From JAWODU01 sp046483125 (GTDB lineage Bacteria > Verrucomicrobiota > Kiritimatiellia > UBA8416 > JAWODU01): a stretch of 32,060 nt of DNA. Position 1 is the stretch's first letter. Every line of letters starts with the position of its first letter. Of this stretch, positions 23,301 through 30,510 are shown piece by piece. A program made the position numbers and the translations under genes. The stretch is taken from positions 1 to 32,060 of the forward strand of contig JAWODU010000077.1 in NCBI GenBank assembly GCA_046483125.1, written 5' to 3'. The notes beneath the pieces were generated by a model. The model was not told where the DNA came from. It made no database searches and saw only the letters and a list, made by a program, of their open reading frames with translations.

Positions 23301-23421
23301 GGCTTCCGGCGGAGGGGCGAAGGGTGAGGGGACCGTAAGGAGAAAGTCGCCGAAAATCGGCCGGAACGATCCGTGCCCGTGCGGGAGCGGCAAAAAGTAT
23401 AAGAATTGCTGTGGAAAATGA
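20392..23421 (+). CDS. secA: Protein translocase motor SecA
   Basis: This 1009-aa ATPase drives preproteins through SecYEG. It has Walker A ATGEGKT at 115-121, Walker B [13 protein letters not shown] near 221-232, the MTGTAETEA segment of the second nucleotide-binding fold, [12 protein letters not shown], and [28 protein letters not shown]. A C-terminal zinc-binding SEC-C tail ([18 protein letters not shown], cysteines 995, 997, 1006, 1007) is present. It is about 100 residues longer than E. coli SecA (901), mainly through an insertion after Walker B around 245-410, as seen in several non-proteobacterial SecAs. The ATG at 20392 overlaps the preceding stop (ATGA), and the 3' end overlaps lnt the same way. 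Confidence 0.97.
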   Translation: [1009 protein letters not shown]

Positions 23422-25166
23422 CGGGTTCTTCATCACGGGGTGATTTTCGACAAAGACTGAAGGCCGCGATGCCGGGAACCGCGCGCGCCGCCGCCGCCGG
23501 GGCCTCGGGTCTCATGCTCGCTTCGGCTTTTCCCCCGATGTCCAGCACGGAAGCGGCATGGCTCGGACTGGTGCCCCTCCTGTTGGCGGCAAGGTACTCC
23601 AGGCCGGCGGTGTCCTTCCGATGGGGCTGGATCAGCGGAATGGTTTTCTGGCTGATGTCGCTTTCGTGGATGCTCCGGCTTTGCAGGACGGGAGGACCGG
23701 CGGCGCTGGTAATACCCGGCTGGATTCTCCTTTCGGCCTACTGCGCTCTTTATACGGGGGCGTTCTGTATGCTTGTGTGCTCCGTCTGGCGGCGGCTTGC
23801 CCCGGGCAGAATGAAAACGGAAGCCGGAGAGGACCCGGAAGACCGGACGGAGAAGAAAAGCTTTTTCGGCCGTCTGCCCGGCCCCGGAGGACTGGCGGTG
23901 GTCGCGGTAACTCCTCTTATATGGGTCGGGCTCGAATATCTTCGTTCGTCGCTTTTCACCGGGTTTCCATGGAACGCCCTGGGAGTAAGCCAGTACCGGA
24001 ATCTCGCGTTGATACAGAACGCGGAATGGGGCGGGGTGTACGCGGTATCGGCTCTTGTTGTGCTGGTGAACGCGGCCCTTGCGGCGACGGTGTTGAGGTT
24101 CGTGGAGGTTTACGTTTACAACCGGCCTGCCCGGTTCCAGGTGGAACTGCTGGCGGGACTGGCGGTATTTCTCGCCTGCTGGGCATGGGGAGTAAGAACG
24201 GTTCGCGGGCTCTCCGATGAAATTTCCGACCCTGGCGTAGAGGTTGCCGCCGTACAGCCCGCGGTTCCCCAGTTAAAGAAATGGCCGGAGGGATATTCTT
24301 CTTTTATTTTCGACAGGCTTCGGATCTTAACGGAATACGCGGCTGCCGCCGGTCCGGATCTGGTGGTGTGGCCCGAAACTGCGGTGCCGTTCCCGGTTAA
24401 AAGCGACCCTCAAACGGCTGAATTCGCGGCCGGCCTGGCCGGGCTGGGAAGTCCCATTCTGGCCGGTTCGCTTGAAGAGACTGAACGTTCAGGAGCCGCC
24501 TATTTCAACAGTTCGGTACTGGTGGACGAAAGGGGAAGATTCGCGCAGACTTACAGGAAGCGGCACCTGGTACCCTTCGGAGAGTACATACCGTTTGAAA
24601 AGTATATCCCGTTTCTTTCCGGACTCGCGCCGCTCGGTTTCAGTTGTGAAGCCGGCAGTGAAGCAACGGTCTTCAGAATAAGTTCCGGACACGGCGGGCG
24701 AACCGCGTTCTTTTCGGTGCTGATCTGTTTCGAAGACGTGTTTTCGCCGCTAGCCAGAGAAGGAGTTTTAAACGGTGCGCGATTTCTGGTAAACCAGACC
24801 AATGACGCGTGGTTTGACGGCTCCTCGGGAGCGGTTCAGCATATGGCTCACTGCGTTTTCAGGTGCGTGGAAAACCGTGTACCGGCCGTCAGGGCTGCCA
24901 ACACGGGCGTGACGTGCTTTATCGACCGGACGGGGAGAATCCAGGGGAGAAGAAGGCTGAAAAGAAGCGGATGGGGGATGGGGGAGGCGAGATTCGAAAA
25001 ATCCCTGGTGGCAATAGATGAGGAAAAAAGTTTTACTGCATATACCAGGTACGGCGATATTACGTTCGCTCTTCCGTGCGGGCTCGGTTGCCTGGCGGCC
25101 CTGGGAGTGGCGGCGGTGAGACGGATGAAGGCGGCGCAGTGTCAAAAGTTCCATGAAAATGGATGA
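23418..25166 (+). CDS. lnt: Apolipoprotein N-acyltransferase
   Basis: This 582-aa inner-membrane enzyme adds the third acyl chain to the N-terminal cysteine of lipoproteins, the last step after Lgt and LspA. The N-terminal half has about six hydrophobic segments. The C-terminal nitrilase domain carries the catalytic triad Glu320 (VVWPETA), Lys381 (YRKRHLVPFGEYIPF) and Cys437 (LICFED), with helper residues Glu389 and Glu439 conserved at the E. coli spacings. The ATG at 23418 overlaps the secA stop as ATGA. Its presence supports a diderm envelope. lspA is not in the window. Confidence 0.93.
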   Translation: MTGSSSRGDFRQRLKAAMPGTARAAAAGASGLMLASAFPPMSSTEAAWLGLVPLLLAARYSRPAVSFRWGWISGMVFWLMSLSWMLRLCRTGGPAALVIPGWILLSAYCALYTGAFCMLVCSVWRRLAPGRMKTEAGEDPEDRTEKKSFFGRLPGPGGLAVVAVTPLIWVGLEYLRSSLFTGFPWNALGVSQYRNLALIQNAEWGGVYAVSALVVLVNAALAATVLRFVEVYVYNRPARFQVELLAGLAVFLACWAWGVRTVRGLSDEISDPGVEVAAVQPAVPQLKKWPEGYSSFIFDRLRILTEYAAAAGPDLVVWPETAVPFPVKSDPQTAEFAAGLAGLGSPILAGSLEETERSGAAYFNSSVLVDERGRFAQTYRKRHLVPFGEYIPFEKYIPFLSGLAPLGFSCEAGSEATVFRISSGHGGRTAFFSVLICFEDVFSPLAREGVLNGARFLVNQTNDAWFDGSSGAVQHMAHCVFRCVENRVPAVRAANTGVTCFIDRTGRIQGRRRLKRSGWGMGEARFEKSLVAIDEEKSFTAYTRYGDITFALPCGLGCLAALGVAAVRRMKAAQCQKFHENG

Positions 25167-25365
25167 AGTACGAGTTGGAACACTTAATCGCACACTTGAC
25201 CGCCACCCTTTTTCGTATACGCTTAAACGACTCTGTTGCAACGGCTGGCACGTGACGAGTAAGCAGGTCGGTGAAGTGTATCCGTCCGCCGCGGCGGAAA
25301 GGGTGGCGGTTAAGAAAGCGATTAAGTGTATTGGGAAAAGGGGGAGAGAGCCGAAAAACGGCTAA
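25153..25365 (+). CDS. Possible small basic protein (70 aa), uncertain
   Basis: This open frame starts at ATG 25153, overlaps the end of lnt by 14 nt and stops at 25365. The product is basic, with three cysteines (two adjacent in the CCNGWH segment) and an alanine/lysine-rich C-terminal helix. I recognise no family. There is no Shine-Dalgarno upstream, and the region also looks like a structured leader for prfB. It is listed because no other gene covers this stretch, but it may be a chance frame. Confidence 0.25.
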   Translation: MKMDEVRVGTLNRTLDRHPFSYTLKRLCCNGWHVTSKQVGEVYPSAAAERVAVKKAIKCIGKRGREPKNG

Positions 25366-25416
25366 TGACCTGAAACAAGGTCAGTTACACAGAAAGTTTG
25401 CTGTCAGGCTTGACAG
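25349..25416 (+). promoter_or_regulatory. Three tandem hairpins in the prfB leader
   Basis: Three short perfect hairpins follow one another before prfB: AGCCG/CGGCT (25349-25363, loop AAAAA), TGACCT/AGGTCA (25366-25383) and CTGTCA/TGACAG (25401-25416). None has a T-run, so they are not standard terminators. They may form a leader structure or protein-binding sites. The prfB ribosome binding site (GGGAG region) follows at about 25433-25438. Confidence 0.4.
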
Positions 25417-25444
25417 AACCGACGGCGGGAAAGGGAGAAGAAGT

Positions 25445-26564
25445 ATGACGGAAGAGCTTAAATCGAGGCTTGATGATCTGAACAGGCGCGTAAGCGAAAT
25501 GCGAGGTTATCTTTGACGTCGGCACCCGCGCCGGAGAGCTGGCCGAGCTCGAGAAGGAAACGGGCGATCCCGGGTTCTGGGACGACCAGAACAGGGCAAA
25601 AAGCATCCTGGCGAAGGCCACCCGGCAGAGAGACATACTGAAGTCTTTCGACGACGTAAAGAGCGCCGTTGAAGACGCCGAGGTGCTTACGGATCTGGCC
25701 GCGGAGGAAACCGGCGGGGACGCGGCGGCTGCGGAAAGCGAAGCGGAAGCGGCGCTGAAGAAGGCCGAGGAACTTTTCGGCCGTCTTGAGTTTCAGTCAC
25801 TCCTGAACGGAAAGTTCGACGGAAACGATGCCTATCTGACCCTGCACGCGGGAGCGGGCGGGACGGAATCGTGCGACTGGGCCGCGATGCTTCTGAGGAT
25901 GTACCGGCGGTATTGCGAAAACAATTCGCTGGAGAGCGAGATACTGGAATACCAGCCGGGCGACGAAGCGGGAGTGAAGCGAGTTAGTTTCAGGGTCGGG
26001 GGCCCCTGCGCTTACGGGTACATGAAGGCCGAGCGGGGCGTGCACAGGCTGGTCAGGATCAGTCCGTTCGATGCGAACAAGCGGCGGCACACTTCCTTCT
26101 GCGCGCTCGACGTCGTGGCGGAAGTTGCCGACGACGTGGACGTTGAACTGAACGACGCAGACCTCAGGATAGACACCTACAGGGCGAGCGGCGCGGGCGG
26201 TCAGCACGTCAATACCACGGATTCCGCGGTGAGGATCACGCACGTTCCCACCGGTGCCGTTGCCGCCTGCCAGGCCGAGCGCTCTCAGCACATGAACAAG
26301 GCAAAAGCCCTCAAACTTCTTCGCGCGAAGGTTTATGAACTCATCATGGACCGGAAGAGAAAGGAAATGGAGAGATTCTATGGCGAGAAGGGAGATATCG
26401 CGTGGGGCAGTCAGATAAGATCTTATGTCCTACAGCCCTACACCATGGTCAAGGACCATAGAACCGGGGCGGAAACCTCCAACACGGCGGCGGTGCTGGA
26501 CGGCGATATTCAGTTGTTTATAGAGTCCTATCTGCGTAATACTGCCCGGAGCAGAAAGGAATAG
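25445..26564 (+). CDS. prfB: Peptide chain release factor 2, with programmed +1 frameshift
   Basis: RF2 ends translation at UGA and UAA. The frame from ATG 25445 encodes 23 residues ending RGYL and then meets an in-frame TGA at 25514-25516. A +1 shift at CTT TGA C continues as DVGTRAGELAELE to the TAG at 26562-26564, giving 372 aa, the usual RF2 length. The stop-codon recognition tripeptide SPF (RISPFDANKRRH) and the catalytic GGQ loop (GAGGQHVNTTDSAVR) are both present. It is not a pseudogene, because the split is the known autoregulatory frameshift of prfB. It is followed after 3 nt by yicC. Confidence 0.95.
25503..25517 (+). promoter_or_regulatory. prfB programmed +1 frameshift site
   Basis: The site reads GAGGT TAT CTT TGA C. 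GAGGT (25503-25507) acts as an internal Shine-Dalgarno-like element three nt before the CTT slippery codon, followed by the weak TGA-C stop context. When RF2 is scarce, ribosomes shift from CTT to TTT and read through, so RF2 controls its own level. The layout matches E. coli prfB. Confidence 0.93.
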
Positions 26565-26567
26565 GTT

Positions 26568-27455
26568 ATGGCTTTTAAAAGCATGACGGGGTACGGGCGC
26601 GGCCGGAAAAATTCCGGCGGATGGCGGGCCGAGGCCGAAGTCAGTTCCGTGAACGGAAAAGGTCTGGACATACGCGTAAATCTTCCCGATGAAATGGCGC
26701 CAATGCGGTCCTCTTTTGACGAAGCGATACGGGCGGTAATTAAGCGGGGCTATCTGAGCGGGTCCGTCAAAATTGAAAGAGCGGGCGAGAGGGAAGGGCG
26801 GAGTGTTGCAATTAACATGGACCTTGCGCGGGAGTACGCGGGGAAACTTCGCACTGCGGGAAAGAAGCTGGGTTTGCGGGACGACCTGACCCTGCGCAGT
26901 ATGCTTCAATGGCCGGGCGTGATCGGCGGCAGGGAGACGGGAGACGAAGAAACCGGCGTTATTCGGGAAACCGCGCTTGGGGCGCTGAAAGCGGCTTTGC
27001 GGGAACTTGTTCAGAAGCGGCGCCGCGAGGGGGCCGCGCTTGAAGAGCATATTTCGGGGATTCTTACACAGCTTGAAAGCTGTCTTGAGAAACTGGAAAA
27101 AGGAGCGAAACAACTGCCCGCGAAATACAAACGCGACATAAAACGAAAACTCCGGGAAGCGGGCCTTAAGACGTCTTCCGGTGACTCCGGGCTGGAAAGG
27201 GAGATAATACTGCTTGCTCAGCGATCTGACGTTAGCGAGGAAATCGTGCGTCTGAAAAGTCACATGGAGCAGGCCCGGAAGGCGATCCGAAGCGGAAAAC
27301 CCGCCGGACGGGCACTGGATTTTCTGTGTCAGGAGATGCTCAGAGAAATAAATACCCTGGGAGCGAAAGCCGGCGATCGGGCCCTGGCAAAGCAGGTTTT
27401 CAGGTTCAAGCTGGACCTCGACGGCCTGCGCGAGCAGGTTCGGAACGTTGAATAA
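26568..27455 (+). CDS. yicC: YicC family protein (putative endoribonuclease)
   Basis: This 295-aa protein starts MAFKSMTGYGRGRK, the highly conserved YicC N-terminus, continues with SSVNGKGLDIRVNLPDEM, and ends with the family's C-terminal block (LAQRSDVSEEIVRLKSHMEQ, GRALDFLCQEMLREINTLGAKA). YicC proteins have been described as endoribonucleases and are commonly encoded next to gmk, as here. The middle section is a long charged helical stretch. AAAGGA in the end of prfB provides the ribosome binding site. Confidence 0.93.
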   Translation: MAFKSMTGYGRGRKNSGGWRAEAEVSSVNGKGLDIRVNLPDEMAPMRSSFDEAIRAVIKRGYLSGSVKIERAGEREGRSVAINMDLAREYAGKLRTAGKKLGLRDDLTLRSMLQWPGVIGGRETGDEETGVIRETALGALKAALRELVQKRRREGAALEEHISGILTQLESCLEKLEKGAKQLPAKYKRDIKRKLREAGLKTSSGDSGLEREIILLAQRSDVSEEIVRLKSHMEQARKAIRSGKPAGRALDFLCQEMLREINTLGAKAGDRALAKQVFRFKLDLDGLREQVRNVE

Positions 27456-27466
27456 GGGCCCGCGCA

Positions 27467-28084
27467 ATGCGGGATGAGACCATGGCGGAAAAGCCTTTGT
27501 TGATAGTTGTTTCAGGTCCGTCGGGGACCGGGAAGACGACCCTGTGCGAACGCCTGATGAACGAAAGAAACGACATTGATTATTCGGTTTCGTGCACCAC
27601 CAGACCCCCGAGAGGTGACGAAGAACACGGCCGCGATTACGTGTTTGTCACCGACAGGGAGTTCGACTGCATGTCCGCGGAAGGCAGGTTTCTGGAACAG
27701 GCGGTTGTATACGGATATAAGTACGGTACGCCGGAAAGCAGGGTGATGAAGTCCCTGTCGGCGGGCAGGAACGTGCTGATGGACATTGACGTGCAGGGGG
27801 CCGCGCAGGTCCGACGGCGGGCCGGCGGCAGGGCCGGCGGCGATTTGATCAGCAGATCTTTTGTGGACATATTTGTCCTGCCGCCTTCTACGGCGGTACT
27901 GCGCGAAAGGCTTACCGGGCGCGGAGAAGACGCGCGCGAGTCCATCGAGCGCAGAATGGCGGACGCGGAAAAGGAGCTGGCGCGGGCGGACCAATTCCAG
28001 TACGTTATAGTGAACGACAGCATAGACATCGCTTATGAGCGGATGAAAGAAATCCTGAGAAAGGAAGCGCAGTACGGTGAATAA
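27467..28084 (+). CDS. gmk: Guanylate kinase
   Basis: This 205-aa enzyme phosphorylates GMP/dGMP to GDP/dGDP with ATP. The P-loop is GPSGTGKT at 17-24. The GMP-binding region reads SVSCTTRPPRGDEEHGRDYVF, and the lid has RLTGRGEDARESIERRM. The ATG at 27467 has AAGGG 8 nt upstream. An ATG at 27482 would remove five residues. The rpoZ gene (RNA polymerase omega), which often lies between gmk and coaBC, is missing. The coaC gene overlaps the end of gmk by 8 nt. Confidence 0.94.
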   Translation: MRDETMAEKPLLIVVSGPSGTGKTTLCERLMNERNDIDYSVSCTTRPPRGDEEHGRDYVFVTDREFDCMSAEGRFLEQAVVYGYKYGTPESRVMKSLSAGRNVLMDIDVQGAAQVRRRAGGRAGGDLISRSFVDIFVLPPSTAVLRERLTGRGEDARESIERRMADAEKELARADQFQYVIVNDSIDIAYERMKEILRKEAQYGE

Positions 28085-28622
28085 GCGGGCACTTCTGGGC
28101 GTGACGGGTTCTGTCGCGGCGTACAAGGCCGCTGAACTTGTGCGCCTTTTTGTCAAGGACGGGTGGGACGTGAGAGTGATAATGACCGCGGCGGCCGGGC
28201 GCTTCGTGGGAGAAGCCACGTTTGCTTCACTGTCCGGAAACCCCGTTTACACGGATATGTTCAAGCCGTCAAGCGAGTGGTCACCGGAGCATGTTTCGCT
28301 CGCAGGGAGCGCCGACGTTCTCGTTATCGCTCCATGCACGGCTAATGTCCTTGCAAAACTCGCTAACGGCATAGCGGACGATCTTCTCAGCGCGACTGCG
28401 CTCGCCTGCAGATGTCCGGTAGTGGCGGCTCCGGCGATGAACGAGGCGATGTGGGACAACCCCGCGACACAATCAAACGTGGAGACGCTTCAGGCCAGGG
28501 GAGTCAGGGTTACGGGCGTTGACAGCGGGGACCTGGCGTGCGGATACAGTGGGCGCGGCAGACTGGCGGCCGTTGAAAAAATTATGTCCGAGGCGCGGGA
28601 AGCCGCGGAGAGCCGCGCCTGA
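28077..28622 (+). CDS. coaC: Phosphopantothenoylcysteine decarboxylase domain protein (stand-alone CoaC)
   Basis: This 181-aa flavoprotein of the HFCD family decarboxylates 4'-phosphopantothenoylcysteine in coenzyme A synthesis. Motifs: GVTGSVAAYKAAEL, catalytic His72 (PEHVSLAGSADVLVIAP), TANVLAKLANGIADDLLS, PAMN at 119-122, and the flexible-flap cysteine Cys155 in DLACGYSGRGR. Bacterial CoaC is usually fused to CoaB (phosphopantothenate-cysteine ligase). Here the protein ends where CoaB would begin, and no coaB follows, so the ligase must be elsewhere. The start is GTG at 28077, overlapping gmk by 8 nt. Confidence 0.9.
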   Translation: MNKRALLGVTGSVAAYKAAELVRLFVKDGWDVRVIMTAAAGRFVGEATFASLSGNPVYTDMFKPSSEWSPEHVSLAGSADVLVIAPCTANVLAKLANGIADDLLSATALACRCPVVAAPAMNEAMWDNPATQSNVETLQARGVRVTGVDSGDLACGYSGRGRLAAVEKIMSEAREAAESRA

Positions 28623-28650
28623 AGGAACCTTCATCCGGGAGGAAAAGAAA

Positions 28651-28839
28651 ATGAGCAAGAGACTGCTATGGGCCCTTCTTCTGATCGCGTTGTCGGTGAT
28701 CGTTCTGCTGGTAAACGTGAACGCGGGAGCTGTCAGTATATTTCTGCTTCCCAAAATCGCTATCGGCCCTATGAGCCAATCCGTTGCTTTCCTGACTTTC
28801 ATGATTGTCGGGGCGGTGATCGGGATTCTCCTTAAATGA
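28651..28839 (+). CDS. Small two-helix membrane protein, LapA/DUF1049-like
   Basis: This 62-aa protein has a basic start (MSKRLLW), a first hydrophobic helix (about 4-23), an NVNAG turn, a short amphipathic strand and a second helix (about 41-60) ending LLK. The shape resembles LapA-domain small membrane proteins of diderm bacteria, some of which support lipopolysaccharide assembly. The match is by topology, not by a diagnostic motif. The ATG at 28651 has GGGAGG 8 nt upstream. The same frame is open further upstream, but that part overlaps coaC and is polar. The stop overlaps the next ATG as ATGA. Confidence 0.6.
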   Translation: MSKRLLWALLLIALSVIVLLVNVNAGAVSIFLLPKIAIGPMSQSVAFLTFMIVGAVIGILLK

Positions 28840-29216
28840 AGCAGGCCAGGCTCTACCTGGAGGACGGCATTCTTGTGAACAGGGTTGCCGTAGCGCGGAG
28901 TTTTATTGAAAGGACCCGCGGGCTCCTGGGTAAACGGGGACTGGAAACGAATCGCGCATTGTTTATTCCGCGGTGCGCGTGCGTTCACACGTTCTTTATG
29001 AAATTCCCGCTCGATCTCGTGTTTGTGGACCGGGCAATGCGGGTGGTGAAGGTTGTCCGGCGCGTGCCTGCCGGCCGGATTGCATGCGGAGGGCGCGGGA
29101 CGTACGGAGTGATCGAAATGGAAGCGGGCCGGCTGAAAGACGAACTGCCCGCGGAGGGCGCCGGGCTTAAACTGGTCATCGAGGACGACGGGGCTCGATC
29201 GGATGCTGAACTTTGA
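28836..29216 (+). CDS. DUF192 family protein
   Basis: This 126-aa protein has the DUF192 pattern: ARSFIERTRGLLGKRGLE, then ALFIPRCACVHTFFMKFPLDLVFVDRAMRVVKV, then GVIEMEAG. The FFMKFPLDLVFVD core is the usual signature (commonly FWMKNTxIPLDVVFVD). Function is unknown across the family. No signal peptide is evident, although relatives in other bacteria often have one. It begins inside the stop of the small membrane protein gene and its last 41 nt overlap the convergent PEGA-repeat gene. Confidence 0.82.
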   Translation: MKQARLYLEDGILVNRVAVARSFIERTRGLLGKRGLETNRALFIPRCACVHTFFMKFPLDLVFVDRAMRVVKVVRRVPAGRIACGGRGTYGVIEMEAGRLKDELPAEGAGLKLVIEDDGARSDAEL

Positions 29217-30510
29217 TTTCCGCCCCGCCGAATGTCTTGTAAACACCCGGGCGAAGTTCTAGCTTAACGTTTCCGTACTGGTCGGTCTCAATCAGCATTC
29301 CGCGGTAGACCTTTCCGTCATCGGTACGGACCAGGTAGTTGACGACAAATTTCCTCTTAAGTTCTTTTTTGACCGTGACAGTCCTGTTCTTGTCAATTGT
29401 CGTGGTAAAAGTGAGATTTTCATAACCGTCCTTTTTGATCGTAATCGGATGGTCTCCGGGGAGAAGAGGACCGATTTTCAGCGGCTCGGACATGGTCGGA
29501 TCGTCCTTTGCGGGAGGGGTTTTGCCGGTTTTTTCCCCGTCCACGAGTACTTCGGCGCCCGGGGGCACCGTGATAAGGAGGAGGGAACCGGCGTTTCCAC
29601 TCAGCCTGAATTCCTCGCGGGCCGTCTGGCCGCTCCGCAGACGCACTGTCCTGGCCATTGGCTCAAACCCGGGCATTTCGGCCCGAAGCCGGCACGGGCC
29701 GGGCTTTAAACCTGCCATTTTAACCGGGGCTTTCCCCCTGTACTGGTTATCGAGATAAATCCGCGCACCCCTGGGGATGGAAAACACCTCGATGACCGCC
29801 GGCAACGGTTTCAGGACCGCCTTCACTGAATGCTTCTCTCCGGCGGCGAGTTTCAGCGTGCTCTTATAGGGAGCGTGGCCTTCCAGACTCACTTCCAGGG
29901 AAGTTTTCCCTTCCTGAATCCCCGTTACCGTGCAGGGGCTCTTGCCGCGCACGACGCCGTTTACCTTGACGTTCGCGCCGGCCGGTTCCGAGGTGACAAC
30001 CAGCTGGGCGGAATCCGATTTAAGTGATACTTCTTTTTTAACAGGTATCCGGTTGTTAAGAGCCACATCGAGTTCTTTCGGATGATACCCGGAAACTGCC
30101 AGGCGCATCCTGTACTTTCCAAGCGGAAGATCCGTTATGAGCAGAGGAGTAGTGCCCCGATGGGCACCGTCGATTGTGACGTCCGCGCCGGCCGGATCGG
30201 TGTGAACCAGCAGGAGCCCCGTGATTTCTTCAAGCCGGATATTCACGGCCGCGGGCTGACCCGCGTTCAGAATAACAGTCCGGCTGGTATCGCGGTATCC
30301 CTGTTTTTTTGCCGTAACAACATGTTTTCCCGGTCTAAGATTATCGATTACCAGGGGAGCGGCTTCCCGCACGATTCCGTCGCATACTATCAGAGCGCCC
30401 TCGGGCTCGGTGCTGACGCGGACTCGGCAAAGATTTTCGGCGCCGTCACCGAAAGCCGCAAGGACGGCCCAGAGCAATACGGCCCCGATGGGAAACAGCC
30501 TGCTGCTCAT
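29176..30510 (-). CDS. PEGA-repeat protein, exported
   Basis: This 444-aa protein has a signal peptide (about residues 1-24) and a chain of about five PEGA-type beta repeats of 60-70 residues. Each has a variant of (S/P)xPxGAxVxVDGxxxGxTP and a following LPxGxYxxxxxxxGY. They begin near residues 32, 101, 172, 238 and 308. A distinct C-terminal piece (about 390-444) contains TDDGKVYRGMLIETDQYGNVKLEL. PEGA domains are surface or periplasmic binding modules, often attached to Ser/Thr kinases. AGGAGG precedes the ATG, which overlaps the FHA gene's stop as ATGA. The two genes therefore form an operon and probably act together at the envelope. Confidence 0.88.
   Translation of the reverse strand: MSSRLFPIGAVLLWAVLAAFGDGAENLCRVRVSTEPEGALIVCDGIVREAAPLVIDNLRPGKHVVTAKKQGYRDTSRTVILNAGQPAAVNIRLEEITGLLLVHTDPAGADVTIDGAHRGTTPLLITDLPLGKYRMRLAVSGYHPKELDVALNNRIPVKKEVSLKSDSAQLVVTSEPAGANVKVNGVVRGKSPCTVTGIQEGKTSLEVSLEGHAPYKSTLKLAAGEKHSVKAVLKPLPAVIEVFSIPRGARIYLDNQYRGKAPVKMAGLKPGPCRLRAEMPGFEPMARTVRLRSGQTAREEFRLSGNAGSLLLITVPPGAEVLVDGEKTGKTPPAKDDPTMSEPLKIGPLLPGDHPITIKKDGYENLTFTTTIDKNRTVTVKKELKRKFVVNYLVRTDDGKVYRGMLIETDQYGNVKLELRPGVYKTFGGAEIKVQHPIEPRRPR

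Noticed and set aside
25445..25516. prfB as a frameshifted pseudogene
   Set aside because: The in-frame TGA sits in the exact prfB recoding context (Shine-Dalgarno-like GAGGT, CTT TGA C), and the rest of the protein is intact.
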